Assembly (NCBI GenBank): GCA_029783825.1
Contig: JAREIK010002662.1
Location: 377,501-441,500 of the forward strand
Source of the DNA: Sapria himalayana
Taxonomy: Eukaryota > Streptophyta > Magnoliopsida > Malpighiales > Rafflesiaceae
Direction: 5' to 3'
Length of the DNA stretch: 64,000 bases
Both the position numbers and the translations under genes were made by a program. Below, piece after piece: positions 39,895 through 50,616 of the stretch (its first letter is position 1; the number at the start of each line of letters is the position of its first letter). The notes beneath the pieces were generated by a model that worked only from the letters and a program-made list of their open reading frames with translations, was not told the DNA's origin and searched no databases.

Positions 39895-41515
39895 TTCATC
39901 TTCTTCCTCTTCTTATTCTTCCTCCTCCTCCTCCTCCTCTTCTTATTATTCCTCCTCCTCTTCTTATTCTTCCTCCTCCTCCTCCTCATCTTCTTTTTCT
40001 ACTTTTTCTTTGTTTTCTTCTTCTTCTTCCTCTTCTTTTTTTCCCCTTCTTTTAATTCTATTTTATTTTTTATTCTTATTCTTCATCCTCTTCTCCATCT
40101 TCATTTTTTTCTTATTCTTCTATTTTTTTTTCTTTTTATTCTTCTTTTTTTGTTATTCTTTCTCTTCATTTTATGTTTCTCGTTCCTCTTATTCTTCATA
40201 TTCTTTTTTTTGTTCTTATTCTTCATTCTATCTTTATACCACTTCTTCTTCTTTCTTTTCTTCTTTTCCTTCTTTATCTTTTTTTTTCTTTTTTTTCTTT
40301 TTCTTTTTTATCTTCTTCTTACTACTCATCATCTTCTTCATATTCTTCTTCTCTTCTTCTTCATCTTTTTATTTTTTTTTCTTTTCTTTTTCTTTTACTT
40401 ATTATTCTTCTTCTTATTTTTATTATTTTTTATATTTTTTTATTCTTCCTTTTCATCTTCTTGTTCTAATTTTTTTTTTCTTTCTTCTTCTTTTTCTTTG
40501 TATTATTTTTCCTCTTACTACTTTTCTTCTTTTTCTTCTTCCTCTTCTTCTTCATATTCTTCCTCTTCATCCACTTCCACTCCTTGTTTTTCATATTCTT
40601 CTTATTCATCGTCCACTAAATTTACTTTTTTTTCTATTATTCTTCTTGTTCTTTGTCTTGTTCATTTTATTTTTCATTATCTCCTTCTCATTATTTAACT
40701 TTTCCTTCTTCTTTTTCATCAACTTCTTCCTTTTCATAAAAATCATTATCAATATCATTATATTCTTTTTCTTTATAGTCTTTCTTTTTTTATCTACTTC
40801 TTCTTTTTCTTTATCTTCATCTTTTTCTTCTCCTTCTTCTCTATATTATACTTTTTCATCATCTTCTTCTTATTCCTCCTCCTCTTCTTCTTATTCTTTA
40901 AGTTATTCATATTCTTCATCTTTTTCTTCTTATTCAACTTATTCTTCTTATTCAACTTATTCTTCTTATTCTTCTATTACTTGTTCATCTTTTTCTTCTT
41001 CATCTTCTTCATGTTACTCTTCTTCCTCTTCCTCATCTTATTCTTATTCTTATTTTTCCACTTCTTTATCTTATTTTACTTTTTCTTCTTATTCTTATTC
41101 TTCTACTTTTTCTAATTTTTCATCTAACTCTTCTTCTTTTTCTTACTCTTCTTCATATTTAAAATCTTTCTAATATTTGGTCTTTTTAATCTTCTTGTTC
41201 TTCTTGTTCTTCTTCTTCCTCTTCTAGTCCTTCTTCTTTAGTATCTTCATATTCATTTTTTGCTTCTTAATCTTCCTCTTGTTTTTTCTTCCTCTTCTTG
41301 TTCTTCTTCTTGTTATTCTTTTTCTTATTCTCATTCTTCCATTTCTTTCTATCCTTTTTCTTCTTATATTCATTATTCTATTTGTTCCACTTTTTCTTCA
41401 ACTTTTTTTCTTTTCTTCATCTTCATTTTTAAAATCTCTATTCTTTCTTCTTTTTTTTCTTCATCGTCAGCTTCATCTTCATCTTCAACTTCTTCTTCAT
41501 CTTCTGTTTCTTCTT

Positions 41516-41546
<31 letters not shown>

Positions 41547-41600
41547 TTCTTCTTCTTCATTAACTTCTTCTTTTTCAGCTTCTTCTTTTAATCTTCTTAT
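39895..41600. repeat. Pyrimidine-rich TTC tract, segment 4
   Basis: The tract resumes after LINE 1 with the same TTC, TCC and TTTTTC units, including (TTC)n at about 41508-41545. It ends at the CACTA terminus at 41601. It is not seen again to the right in this window. Confidence 0.94.
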
Positions 41601-43060
41601 CACTACAAGAAAATGTTTGTTTAGTTACGAAAATTTAGCTAGGGAATTAATCCCTAGCTAATTAGCGAGGGATTAGCTAGGGAATTGCAAAAGATGTTAG
41701 ATTTTACACTGAATTACAAATTTGTGAAGGATTAGAGATAGAACATTTTTATTAAAAAATGACCCTAACTAATATTATTGTAGATTTTTGCACAAAGAAT
41801 GTCAACAATTTTAATGACTTTAGCAGTGAATTTTTCCTAGCTAATTAGATTGAAACAAAATCCATCGCAAAATAATTATCAAAGAAATTTTATATGCTTA
41901 TTTATTAATTACAAGCGATTAGTCCTTAAATGAAAATTTTCACAAAATATATACATTTCAGCTTGGGATTTTTCCCTTGCTTTTTAGGCTAGGGATTATT
42001 TCCATCACTAATCTATACGGATTTATTTTCTTTATTATTTATATGTTATTTGTTTTAATATTTGATATAATTTTATATTTTCAAAGGTTTTTCATGGTCT
42101 GACATTGAGAGATCCATGAAGACACTTTCTCCTCATATAATTATAAAAATATGATATTATAAATAAATAATTTCAAAAACATATAAATACGAATAGAAAT
42201 TTATATTAATAAAGACTAAAATAACTATTTTAATGATTATAAAATTTAAAGAAAAAATTATATCAAAAATTTTTCAAAAATTTTTAATTTTGAATTTAAA
42301 TATTTGTATAAATAAAAAATTAAATAATTAATTCTATAATTATAATCATGTTTTAATATATTTAATAAATAAGTGAACATACATAAAAATTTCTACTAAT
42401 AAAAAGCTAAAATAATTAATTTTATGATAAAATAAAAAATATATACAAAAATATCTAACTTAATGAGTAAAAAAGTAAATATTTATATTATATAATGTTA
42501 AAAAAAATATTTTTTTGATTATAGGAAACTTTTAAAAAAAATAATTACTAAAAGATTTGAAATTTTTGAATTATAAAAAAAAATTCATATTTTTTATAAA
42601 ATTTTAAAGAAAATAAATTAATATTTAAAGATAAATACATATGGGTTTTAATTACATCAAAAAAAATTTGATGATTAAAAAAAATATCTTTATGTGGTTA
42701 TTAAAAGAACACTTCAAGTATTTTTTTTTAGGGTTTGATAAAAATTTTTTAAAATATTACTAATGATTTTTTTTGTCCTAAAAAATTTAATTTGCCCCTA
42801 AGTTGATTTGAATTCAAGTTTTATTTTTTGCCCCAACTAAAATTTATAAAAATTAAATAATTGAGTAAAGTTTTTACTATTAGCTTTTAATATTCCGTGT
42901 TTATTAAAAGAATACATATAATTTTTTTTTAATGATCATCCACTTTAATTATTATTTGGAATATTATAAATACTAAATTATATCAAATAATATGAAATTT
43001 TATGCCTTTAAAATTATTTCATATTATATTCATTAAAAATAATATGAATTCTTAATATTT
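41601..43060 (+). mobile_element. Promoter-side end of a second CACTA element
   Basis: CACTACAAGAAAATG starts at 41601, directly after TTC tract, followed by AATTTAGCTAGGGAATT and ATTAGCGAGGGATTAGCTAGG subterminal motifs. From about 42080 to 43060 the sequence matches the inverted right end of CACTA 1 (about 31290 back to 30440). One clear shared block is AAAGAAAATAAATTAATATTTA. This is therefore the transposase-promoter end of a related element in the opposite orientation. No matching right terminus (TTTTCTTGTAGTG-like) was found before 64000, so the element is truncated, has a badly decayed end, or extends past the window with the EDR2-like gene inside it. The end given here is only the limit of visible homology. 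Confidence 0.8.
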
Positions 43061-43778
43061 TATAACCATTATATATATATGAAATACTTTTTTATAATAT
43101 CATATTATTTTTTTATTTATGAAATAATATTATAAATTTATCCATAAACTATAAATAATATGAAATCTTAAAAATTTTGTATGGTTATACATTTATATAA
43201 AATATTTATGGTTATATTAAATAATATGTTTATTTAAATAATGAAATAATATAAAAATTTGATTACCAATTATTAGTTTTCATGGTTATCAGTAATATTT
43301 TTTTTCTTGATTTTTATAACCATTAATAAATTTTTTTATTTTTGAAATTAATTTCATTTAATAACTAAATAATATTACAAAAAATAACCATTGAAATTTC
43401 ATTAACTATTAACCATAAATTTTTTTATTTATGAACTAATATCATTTATGGTTAAATAAAAATGTATTTACTTTTTTTAATTTAAATTAATAAAATTTTA
43501 TAATTTTATTTTACTTTTTAATTTTTGTCTCTATTTTTTTCTATATATTTACATCAATTTTTTTTTTTGATTTTTCTTGAAAAATAAAAAAGCTAGGGCA
43601 AGGCATTCAAGCACTTAAACAATTTTTCTTATCTTTGCGAAGTGAATAATCTCAAGTGTTTCAAGTCAATATCTGTTTCGAAGAATGTGATAATTATGCT
43701 TGTTAAACGCTTAAATCTTAATGATAGTTTGGCGGACATTATGAATTTTACTAGAAATTAGTTGTGTCTTCTTCTCAG
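43061..43778. other. AT-rich spacer before the EDR2-like fragments
   Basis: Short ATGGTTAT and ATAACCAT motifs recur in both orientations between about 43060 and 43470, so the strand can fold on itself. No gene is visible. At 43569-43579, GATTTTTCTTG resembles the inner part of an inverted CACTA terminus, but the last five bases do not fit. Confidence 0.5.
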
Positions 43779-43839
43779 ATTCATGGCTTCGTGGTTTTGG
43801 TTGCATTTTTATGTTCGTCAACATGGTTAATCGAAGCTT

Positions 43840-45607
43840 CGTATCACGAACTAGTTAGAAGCACAATGATAGACCCATGCATCCATGTCACTGATAATGG
43901 CAGAGTAATTGTTAATAGAAAAGTAAACGCAAGTGAGTACTGATTCATCTCTCTCCAAACTTCTTGAGAGTTTTTTACTTGGTTGTTAATTCTCATCCTC
44001 ATCTTCTATTTATATTCTTCATTTTCACGCTATACAATACTTTAAATCACCATGATTGACTTAAGGTATGAATCATTTTTATGCTATACAGGTCTTCTTC
44101 ATCCCTAATACTATAACTACCATCATTCTATGCAGTTGGAAGCTAATAGCTCAGAATATGTGGCTAGATGAATTCATTCTCTACTAAGTGTTGTATTAAA
44201 GGAGTGCCCAAATCCAGCTGAGGATTTTGCATCCATTTATCATAGGAAATGGCCCCCCTTAAGGTATCTTACCAACAATATTTTTTTGTATTTGTACCCT
44301 TCTTGGACGCGTGGTGTTTCTTCATCATCATTGCCCTATGCTTTTATCCTTCCAGATTGCATGTTTTAAAAGGATTAGCCATAAAAGATCTATAGAATGT
44401 TCCATGAGATTTCACGCAGATGCAATGACATCCGATGTGATTGCATCCTTTCCTTGAAAAATATTTGGTTGTCAGAATGGTAATATTTTGCCTTTTTTCA
44501 AACTCTTAAGCATGTTTTAAATGTGGTTGTGAGTTTAATTTATGCTAAGTATTAGCACCAAACATTACATGGTTGTGACTTTTCAAGGAAGCAAAGGATT
44601 GGGGCAGTCATGGCGGAGTAAGTTTTAAGTTTCGAGAACTGTTGTTTGTAGCTTGTTTGCTTCATCTTTCAAAGCAAGAAATTTTGTTTTTAGTGCTAAG
44701 ATGATCATCCTACTATAATGGTTGTTGGTGTTGTTGATGGGACTTGCAAAGCCATTTTCCAAACTCTCATGTCTTTGGGTTCTTCGAGATCCGAATAAAG
44801 TTTTTCCGTATAATTTCTCATCTTCCTAAAATTTCTAAACTTCTTGATAGAAAAATGATCTATATTCTTCCGGTAGATGGTACTTCTATTTCTACAGAGG
44901 TAGCATGGTGGAGGAGCTTGATGGGCACACAGATATTATTCACAAGCAGTTGTACAATGAAAAGCTTTTCTAGTTAGATGAATAATTGTTCCTGATGAAT
45001 TGTGAAGTTAAAAAAATGATCTATATCTCTACCAACAAAATCTTACTTGATAGAATCACCATAAAATTTATAAAGTTATTTACGTAGTATATTTACACTC
45101 ATAAGATATAATGATAATAAAATAAAAAAAAAAGATTATTTATTAATTGAAGTTATTTACCAAACATTCACTAAATGTGTTAATTATCCATTTGATTGAA
45201 TTTAACGTCTTTACTAAGTGAGCTTTTAGTTTGCATTTAATTTGTTATTTTAGCGATAACTCAAACCATAATGTATTATGTGTATATGTTTATGGGTCTT
45301 CTTAATCTCAAGTTTGGTTTGTATAATGTCTGATTTGCATTAGTTAATTAACTAGACCCTCCACTTGTAGGGGTATGTTACCAAGAGATCTATTGATGCG
45401 GTGATGTTGGCGAAGAAAAGAAGATGGAACTTATGGTATAGTAATGTATAAATGAAATTTTGATTTTCATAGAAATTTTTAACATTTATTTGTGAATTTG
45501 ATATCTTATTTTGGTTGTCTTGGCAGTTATTCTATATCATTTGGTGATTCACAAGAAATGTACTCTACAAGAGGGCTACATTAGAGCATGCCTTAAAATT
45601 ATTGTAG
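43840..45607 (+). pseudogene. EDR2-like gene remnant, part 1 (PH end and START region)
   Basis: Spliced pieces read as one protein of the plant ENHANCED DISEASE RESISTANCE 2-like family (PH, START, DUF1336). Probable exons are 43840-43922 (MIDPCIHVTDNGRVIVNRK), 44092-44263 (LKECPNPAEDFASIYHRKWP), 44356-44479 (ends IFGCQNG), 44572-44617 (LFKEAKDWGSHGG), 44694-44807 (MVVGVVDGTCKAIFQTLMSL), 44898-44968 (ELDGHTDIIHKQLYNEKLF), 45371-45435 (CWRRKEDGTY) and 45527-45607 (EGYIRACLK). Most have AG and GT at their borders. EDR2 family proteins bind lipid through START and are linked to defence and cell-death control. Stops at 44169-44171, 44455-44457 and 44576-44578, others near 44790-44815, and a small frameshift near 44115 make it a pseudogene. 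Introns are retained, so it is not a retrocopy. Exon limits are by eye. The first exon's start is uncertain. Confidence 0.78.
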
Positions 45608-45933
45608 GTTACCCTTTTTGGTAACTTTAGTTCTAAATGTTGTTTGTTTAGAGCAATCTCAACCAAAAGTTTTAGTTTCACCTTAATTCAAAAGAAAATG
45701 CTAATGAACTATGATATAAAGATGATTGATTCTACATTTGGTATTAGCTTAAACAAACATTTACTAATCTTTGGGTGGTAGGATTAGAAGGATGAGGAAT
45801 TGTATATAGGTATTTTGGTATATTATTTTCATTGCATATATTATCTTTTACAAATATGTTGTGTAATTATTTAAATACTAATTATGGTTTTCATAATAAC
45901 TTTGAAGTTAAATTTGTTTATGAGAGAATAATA
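45608..45933. other. Interval between EDR2-like exons, left of the copia element
   Basis: AT-rich sequence with no recognisable exon, probably intron. It ends with TAATA (45929-45933), the left copy of the copia target duplication. Confidence 0.6.
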
Positions 45934-46488
45934 TGCTGTATATGTAATTTATTTTTTACTTAATAATATGTTTTAATATTTTCATGTAAGTGCAGGAAAG
46001 GAAATATTAAAAGCCCTGGGATGTAGCAGTAGCACAATAACGGAGGTCTCGCTGTCCGGTCAGCAGGCCGAAATTTTTGGAGCAAAGCCTGGCCCGTTCC
46101 ATGATCCGACCCGCTTCGGTTAAATGAACCGGATGTTTATTTTTTCATATAAAATGATTTGTATTTATTTTTCAGGTGGCTGTTTTTTTTGACCCGGTTG
46201 AACTGTTCATCATCCATCTCTTCTCTCTGCGTGATTTCGTGACTGCTGCGTGCTGCATACTATAAGACGTTCTGTTTGGTTTTAATCTGTAACGCATAAG
46301 CGTTTTCTGGTAGAGGTAGCTAGTCGTACTGAGCGACTAGCGAACCACGTTATTTCATGTGTTGATTTCTCATTTTTGATTCTGTCGTGGATGCTTGCTT
46401 GGATTGGGATATATATTGCTTGTTTTCTGTGTTTCTATTGTTTTTTGTTTCTTAATCTCACTACCCGTGGAAGCGCAATTACCCAACA
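45934..46488 (+). repeat. Copia 5' LTR (555 bp)
   Basis: It starts TGCTGTATATGTAATTT and ends GCGCAATTACCCAACA. Compared with the 3' LTR it keeps an extra segment of about 46 bp (roughly 46052-46097, between GGAGG and GGCCCGTTCC). By eye, about 30 substitutions separate the two LTRs, many of them C/T or G/A, so the insertion is not recent. Confidence 0.93.
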
Positions 46489-46490
46489 AT

Positions 46491-46502
46491 TGGTATCAGA
46501 GC
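46491..46502 (+). promoter_or_regulatory. Primer-binding site for initiator tRNA-Met
   Basis: TGGTATCAGAGC begins two bases after the end of the 5' LTR. It is complementary to the 3' end of plant initiator tRNA-Met, the usual copia primer. Confidence 0.93.
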
Positions 46503-46575
46503 TTGGTTTTGGATTTTTCGAGCAATTGTGCATTTAGGGTTTGAGATTTTTCTGTACATGCAATATTCTGTTGAA

Positions 46576-47312
46576 ATGGCTGGAACCCTAAACACAGCGA
46601 TTGAGAAATTCAATGGCAGAAATTGGTTTAGTATGTGGTAAATAAAAATGCGAGCTCATTTGAAAAACTTCGATATTTGGAGTCCTCTGGTTCAAGGCTT
46701 CGGTCCACACACTGCTGTTGCTCTTGGAATAACCAAGGCTGAGGCTTGGAGACGTGAAGAAAAAGCACACTCCACCATTCTGTTGAGCTTGTCGGATGAA
46801 GTCATTGCTGAGGTAGCAGATGAGGAATCTGCTGCAGGACTGTGGCTCAAGCTTGAGTCTCTGTACATGACTAAATCATTGACGAACAAGCTTTTGTTGA
46901 AGAGAAGGCTGTTCACACTGAGGATGCAAGAGGGAACCTCTTTGAAGAAGCATCTGGATGACTTGAACAGCATCCTCGTGGACCTTAAACGGGTGGATGC
47001 TAAGATGGATGATGAGGATGCTGCACTTCTACTCTTGGTTTCTCTTCCTCCTTCCTATGAAAATTTTGTTGAATCTCTCATTGTGGGAAAAGAGGAGATT
47101 ACACTAGAGGATGTTCGGGCTGCCCTACACTCCAGAGAGATGAGGCAAAAGGCTGTCGTTGAAAGACTTGAACAACATCCTGTTGGACTGGTGGTGACAA
47201 ACAGGAGGGCCAACCTGTTCCATTCAAGAAGAAGGGAAATAAGATTTAGAAGAGGTCAAAGGAGGGTGATATTTGTCACTATTGTAAACAGAAAGGGCAT
47301 TGGAAAACTGAG
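46576..47312 (+). pseudogene. Copia gag, broken
   Basis: The ATG at 46576 begins MAGTLNTAIEKFNGRNWF. A TAA at 46639-46641 interrupts the frame after about 21 codons, and the frame resumes through 46648-47220 with the UBN2-type gag region (LWLKLESLYMTKSLTNKLLL, LPPSYENFVESL). A frameshift between about 47200 and 47270 moves the zinc knuckle CHYCKQKGHWKTEC (47274-47312 region, C-X2-C-X4-H-X4-C) into the frame of the downstream protease. Gag forms the particle that packages element RNA. This copy cannot make the full protein. Confidence 0.88.
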
Positions 47313-49151
47313 TGCCCAAAGAAGAGAGCAAGGTTGGAACAGCAAGGTCAACCTAACCCCCCACCTGCTGCTGTTGTGACTTTTGATGACCTGGATGATG
47401 GAGAATACCTTGTGTTGGTAATCTCCACAATGATCGCAAGATCAGATTCTTGGATTCTAGATACTGGTGCTTCCTTCCATATAAGCACTCACTTGGAGTG
47501 GTTCAACAAATATGGCAAGAAGGAAGCTGGTCATGCTGTGGTGGGGAACAGCCAACCATGTAAGGTGGTTGGAATCGGCACAGTCAAACTGAGAACTTGG
47601 GATGGCCGAATTGTCTCACTTTCAAATGTGAGATATGTCCCTAAGATGACAATGAATCTCATTTCTCTTGGTGTTCTGGACGATCAGGGATATTCATTCA
47701 GTGGTAGAAAGGTAACATTGAATGTTCACCGAGGAGATGATGTTGTGCTGAAGGGGCAGAAAACTGGAATGCTATACACACTGATAGGTTCCACGGTGAC
47801 AAGGGCTATTGCTGTCACATCCGGAGAGCCAGCATCTGAAGACAAAGCTGAACTTACCAGACTGTGGCATATGCGGCTCGCACATATGGGAGAGAAAGGT
47901 ATGAAAATTCTCTCCGATCTTAATCTTCTTGTTGGTCATAGAATCAGTAAATTAAATTTCTGTGATCATTGTGTTTTTGGTAAGAAACATAGAACTAAGT
48001 TCAGTAAAGCCATACATTGCACAAACAGTATTTTGGATTATATCCATGCTGACTGTTGGGGCCCTTCTAGAGTCACATCTCTTGGGGGTGCTCGTTTTTA
48101 TTTATGTTTAGTTGATGATTACTCCAAGATGTCGTGGATATTCATAATGAAACATAAATCCGAGACTTTTATAAAGTTTAAGCTGTGGGTTAGCTTAGTA
48201 GAAAATCAAAAACAAAAGAAGGTTAAACTGTTACGAACAGATAATGGTCTAGAATTATGTTCATCTAAATTTGATGAATTCTGTAAGGACAATGGTATTG
48301 CCAGACAAAAAACTGTTAGGGACACTCCTCAGCAAAATAGTATTGCTAAAAGAATAAACCAAACTCTTCTGGAGAGAACTAGATGTATGCTCTCTCAATC
48401 AGGCTTAGGCAAAGAGTTTTGGGCTGAAGCTGTTAATACAGCATGCCATCTGATAAACAGATCGCCACATAGTGGAATTAACTTTAAAATTCCATTTGAA
48501 GTGTGGACTGGTAAACCAGCAGATTACTCCAATCTGAAGGTGTTCGGGTGTATTGCCTACTATCATGTAAATGATGGTAAGCTTGAGCCTCGAGCATGCA
48601 AGGGAATATTTGTTGGTTATGGTGATGGAATCAAAGGATTCCGTATTTGGTCACCATCTGAAAAGAGAGTTATACTCTTTAGGAGTGTTACCTTCGACGA
48701 GAGTGTCATTCTGAAACAAATATCTAGTCCTATTCAGTTACCTGATGTTCCTCAAACTGAACTTAAGGTGGCGCTAAAATCTGAATCTGTAGCTCCAAGA
48801 AGGATGACTATTGTTTCTAGACAAATGATAGCTAATCATGAAAATGATGCTAAATCTGTTATTGAACCTAATCCTGAAACTGCACCTGAAGAGTCTATTC
48901 CCTACTGTATTGCAAGGGATAGACAAAGGAGGGTGAATGCACATCCTCCTCTGAGATTCGGCTTTGATAAGTTTGTAGGATTTGTCCTACAAGTTGCCGA
49001 AGAAATTGGTATTCCTGAACCATCCTCCTTCAGGAATGCTGTTAATTGTCCTGAGTCTGAGTCATGGTTAGTTGCCATGAATGAAGAAATTGAATCTCTT
49101 CATAAGAATGGTACCTGGCCATTGTACCTAAACCAAAGGGAAGAAAAATAA
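47313..49151 (+). pseudogene. Copia pol part 1: protease and integrase
   Basis: The frame continues from the gag knuckle. The protease motif DTGASFHIS is at 47460. The pre-integrase zinc region has LWHMRLAHMGEKGM and then CDHCVFGKKH. In the integrase core, the first Asp (ADCWGP) is at 48051-48053 and the second (RTDNG) at 48240-48242. The position of the third catalytic residue, 36 codons later at 48348-48350, is AAA (Lys) where the family has Glu. The chain goes on through GYGDGIKGFRIWSP and ends at 49149-49151 because of a frameshift near 49112, just before the reverse transcriptase. Integrase inserts the element cDNA, and this one should be dead. Confidence 0.9.
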
Positions 49152-49529
49152 TGTCTTCCAAATGGATTTTCAAGAAGAAAGAAGATACTTCAATTGCTGG
49201 TGGTTTAAAGTTTAAGGCACGTCTAGTTGCAAGAGGGTTCAGTCAAAAAGATGGTGTTGACTACAACGAGATATTCTTTCCTGTAGTTAGACATACCTCA
49301 ATAAGAGTGCTTCTAGTATTAGTAGCACATCAAAATCTTGAACTTGAGCAACTAGATGTCAAAACTACTTTTCTTCATAGAGATCTCGATGAAGAGATCT
49401 TCATGAGCCAGCCTGAGGATTTTGAGGTATTTGGCAAGGAAACCCATCTGTGCAAGCTTTTGAAGTCCCTTTATGGACTTAAGCAGTCTCCCCGTCAGTG
49501 GTACAAGAGATTTGACTGTTTCATAACTA
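49112..49529 (+). pseudogene. Copia pol part 2a: N-terminal reverse transcriptase
   Basis: It is in a different frame from the integrase part. It carries the copia RT opening blocks: KWIFKKKED, KARLVARGFSQKDGVDY, LDVKTTFLHRDLDEEIFM and LYGLKQSPRQWYKRFD. It is interrupted at 49529 by the poly(T) of LINE 2. The frame-open extension past 49530 belongs to the LINE tail, not to the polymerase. The remainder lies at 56515-57560. Confidence 0.92.
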
Positions 49530-50616
49530 TTTTTTTTATAAAGTTTGTTTTATTAATATTAACCCTCTCTTTTGGCGGAGGAATACCATTTTTACAACCT
49601 ACTTGCTTGCTACCCAATGCCCTTTACACCCTTCATATCTTATATACCCCTATCGGGTATTATCTAATGAGACATGCATACAAATTAACAAGTAATCATA
49701 CATTTCACTTGCATCAAAACATTTAAACTGCTTGTAAATATGAATATGCTATGAGTAAAATCTTTGCTTTTTGTATATCATTAGTAACTTCAATGTGATC
49801 CTTTAATGCTTTTTATTGCCTCTTATGTTGTCCCTTATGCTGCCCTTTAAGCTTCTCTTTTATTGCGTCTCTTGGAGCCTCCAATAATCCCTCTTTAGTT
49901 ATCCCCGAGCCTCTTTAACTGTCTTCCTAAACCTCTTAAAGTCCTCCATTTCCTGTCTTTCAGCTTCTAATCTGAGACCAACATTCTTTCTCCCCTTGTC
50001 CCGATTAACCCTCCCCTTAATAAAGAATCTGGAAATAAAATAAACATCAACAACAACCGCTTCTTCTTCCTTCCCGTTCCAGCACCTCGAAGTGGCAAAA
50101 CCTCCTTTCTTGTCTTTACCACAACCAATATTGATTTGTCTGCAATATTTCCTGCAAAATAGTAAAATATACAAAAAAACCCCCCCTCTATACATGCATT
50201 TAATAACCTAACCCTAACTCTTCTGCCCAATCTATACTTGCTACCTCACCCTAACATATATCCAAACAAAAGGAAGCGCCAAGGAACAGCAGCACTGCAG
50301 CAAAACCAAACCACAAGCAACACAAAAAGGAACAGCAACACAAGCAACAATACCTTGCACTATTACCTTGCCCTATTTCCTTGTCCTATTACAGCAGCAA
50401 GAACAGCAGCAAAACAAGGAATAGTATAATTATCCTTATTTAAGATTCACTGTGGCTTTATTATATAACAGCGTTTATATAGCAGCGTTAAAGTCAGAAT
50501 ACATATTATGATATTATCTTAGCCCCCTTACATTTTAGCACCTGCAAGGAAAGTCAAGATACATATTTTAAAGTACTCATTATTCCCGCCCAATCCATCA
50601 GAAAGTTGAGACTTTG
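49530..50616 (-). other. LINE 2 3' untranslated region
   Basis: About 1.1 kb follows the ORF2 stop on the minus strand. The tail-proximal block at about 49560-49600 matches that of LINE 1. An A/C-rich, CAGCAA-containing stretch lies at 50280-50420. The short open frames here have no recognisable motif. Confidence 0.7.

Noticed and set aside
39801..39989. Arg/Lys-rich N-terminal extension of LINE 1 ORF1
   Set aside because: It lies partly in TTC tract outside the element. The LINE 2 copy starts at the internal Met equivalent to 39800.
43569..43584. GATTTTTCTTG as the right terminus of a short second CACTA element
   Set aside because: The last five bases are AAAAA instead of TAGTG, the flanking bases do not match TAT left of 41601, and TTC tract does not resume. 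Kept only as a weak alternative.
44744..44977. A 77-codon plus-strand frame as a separate small gene
   Set aside because: It runs in another frame across an EDR2-like exon, an intron and the next exon. The conserved reading is in different frames with splice sites.
49899..50429. Short open frames in the LINE 2 3' region
   Set aside because: No domain, no conservation with the matching LINE 1 region, and they overlap each other in different frames.
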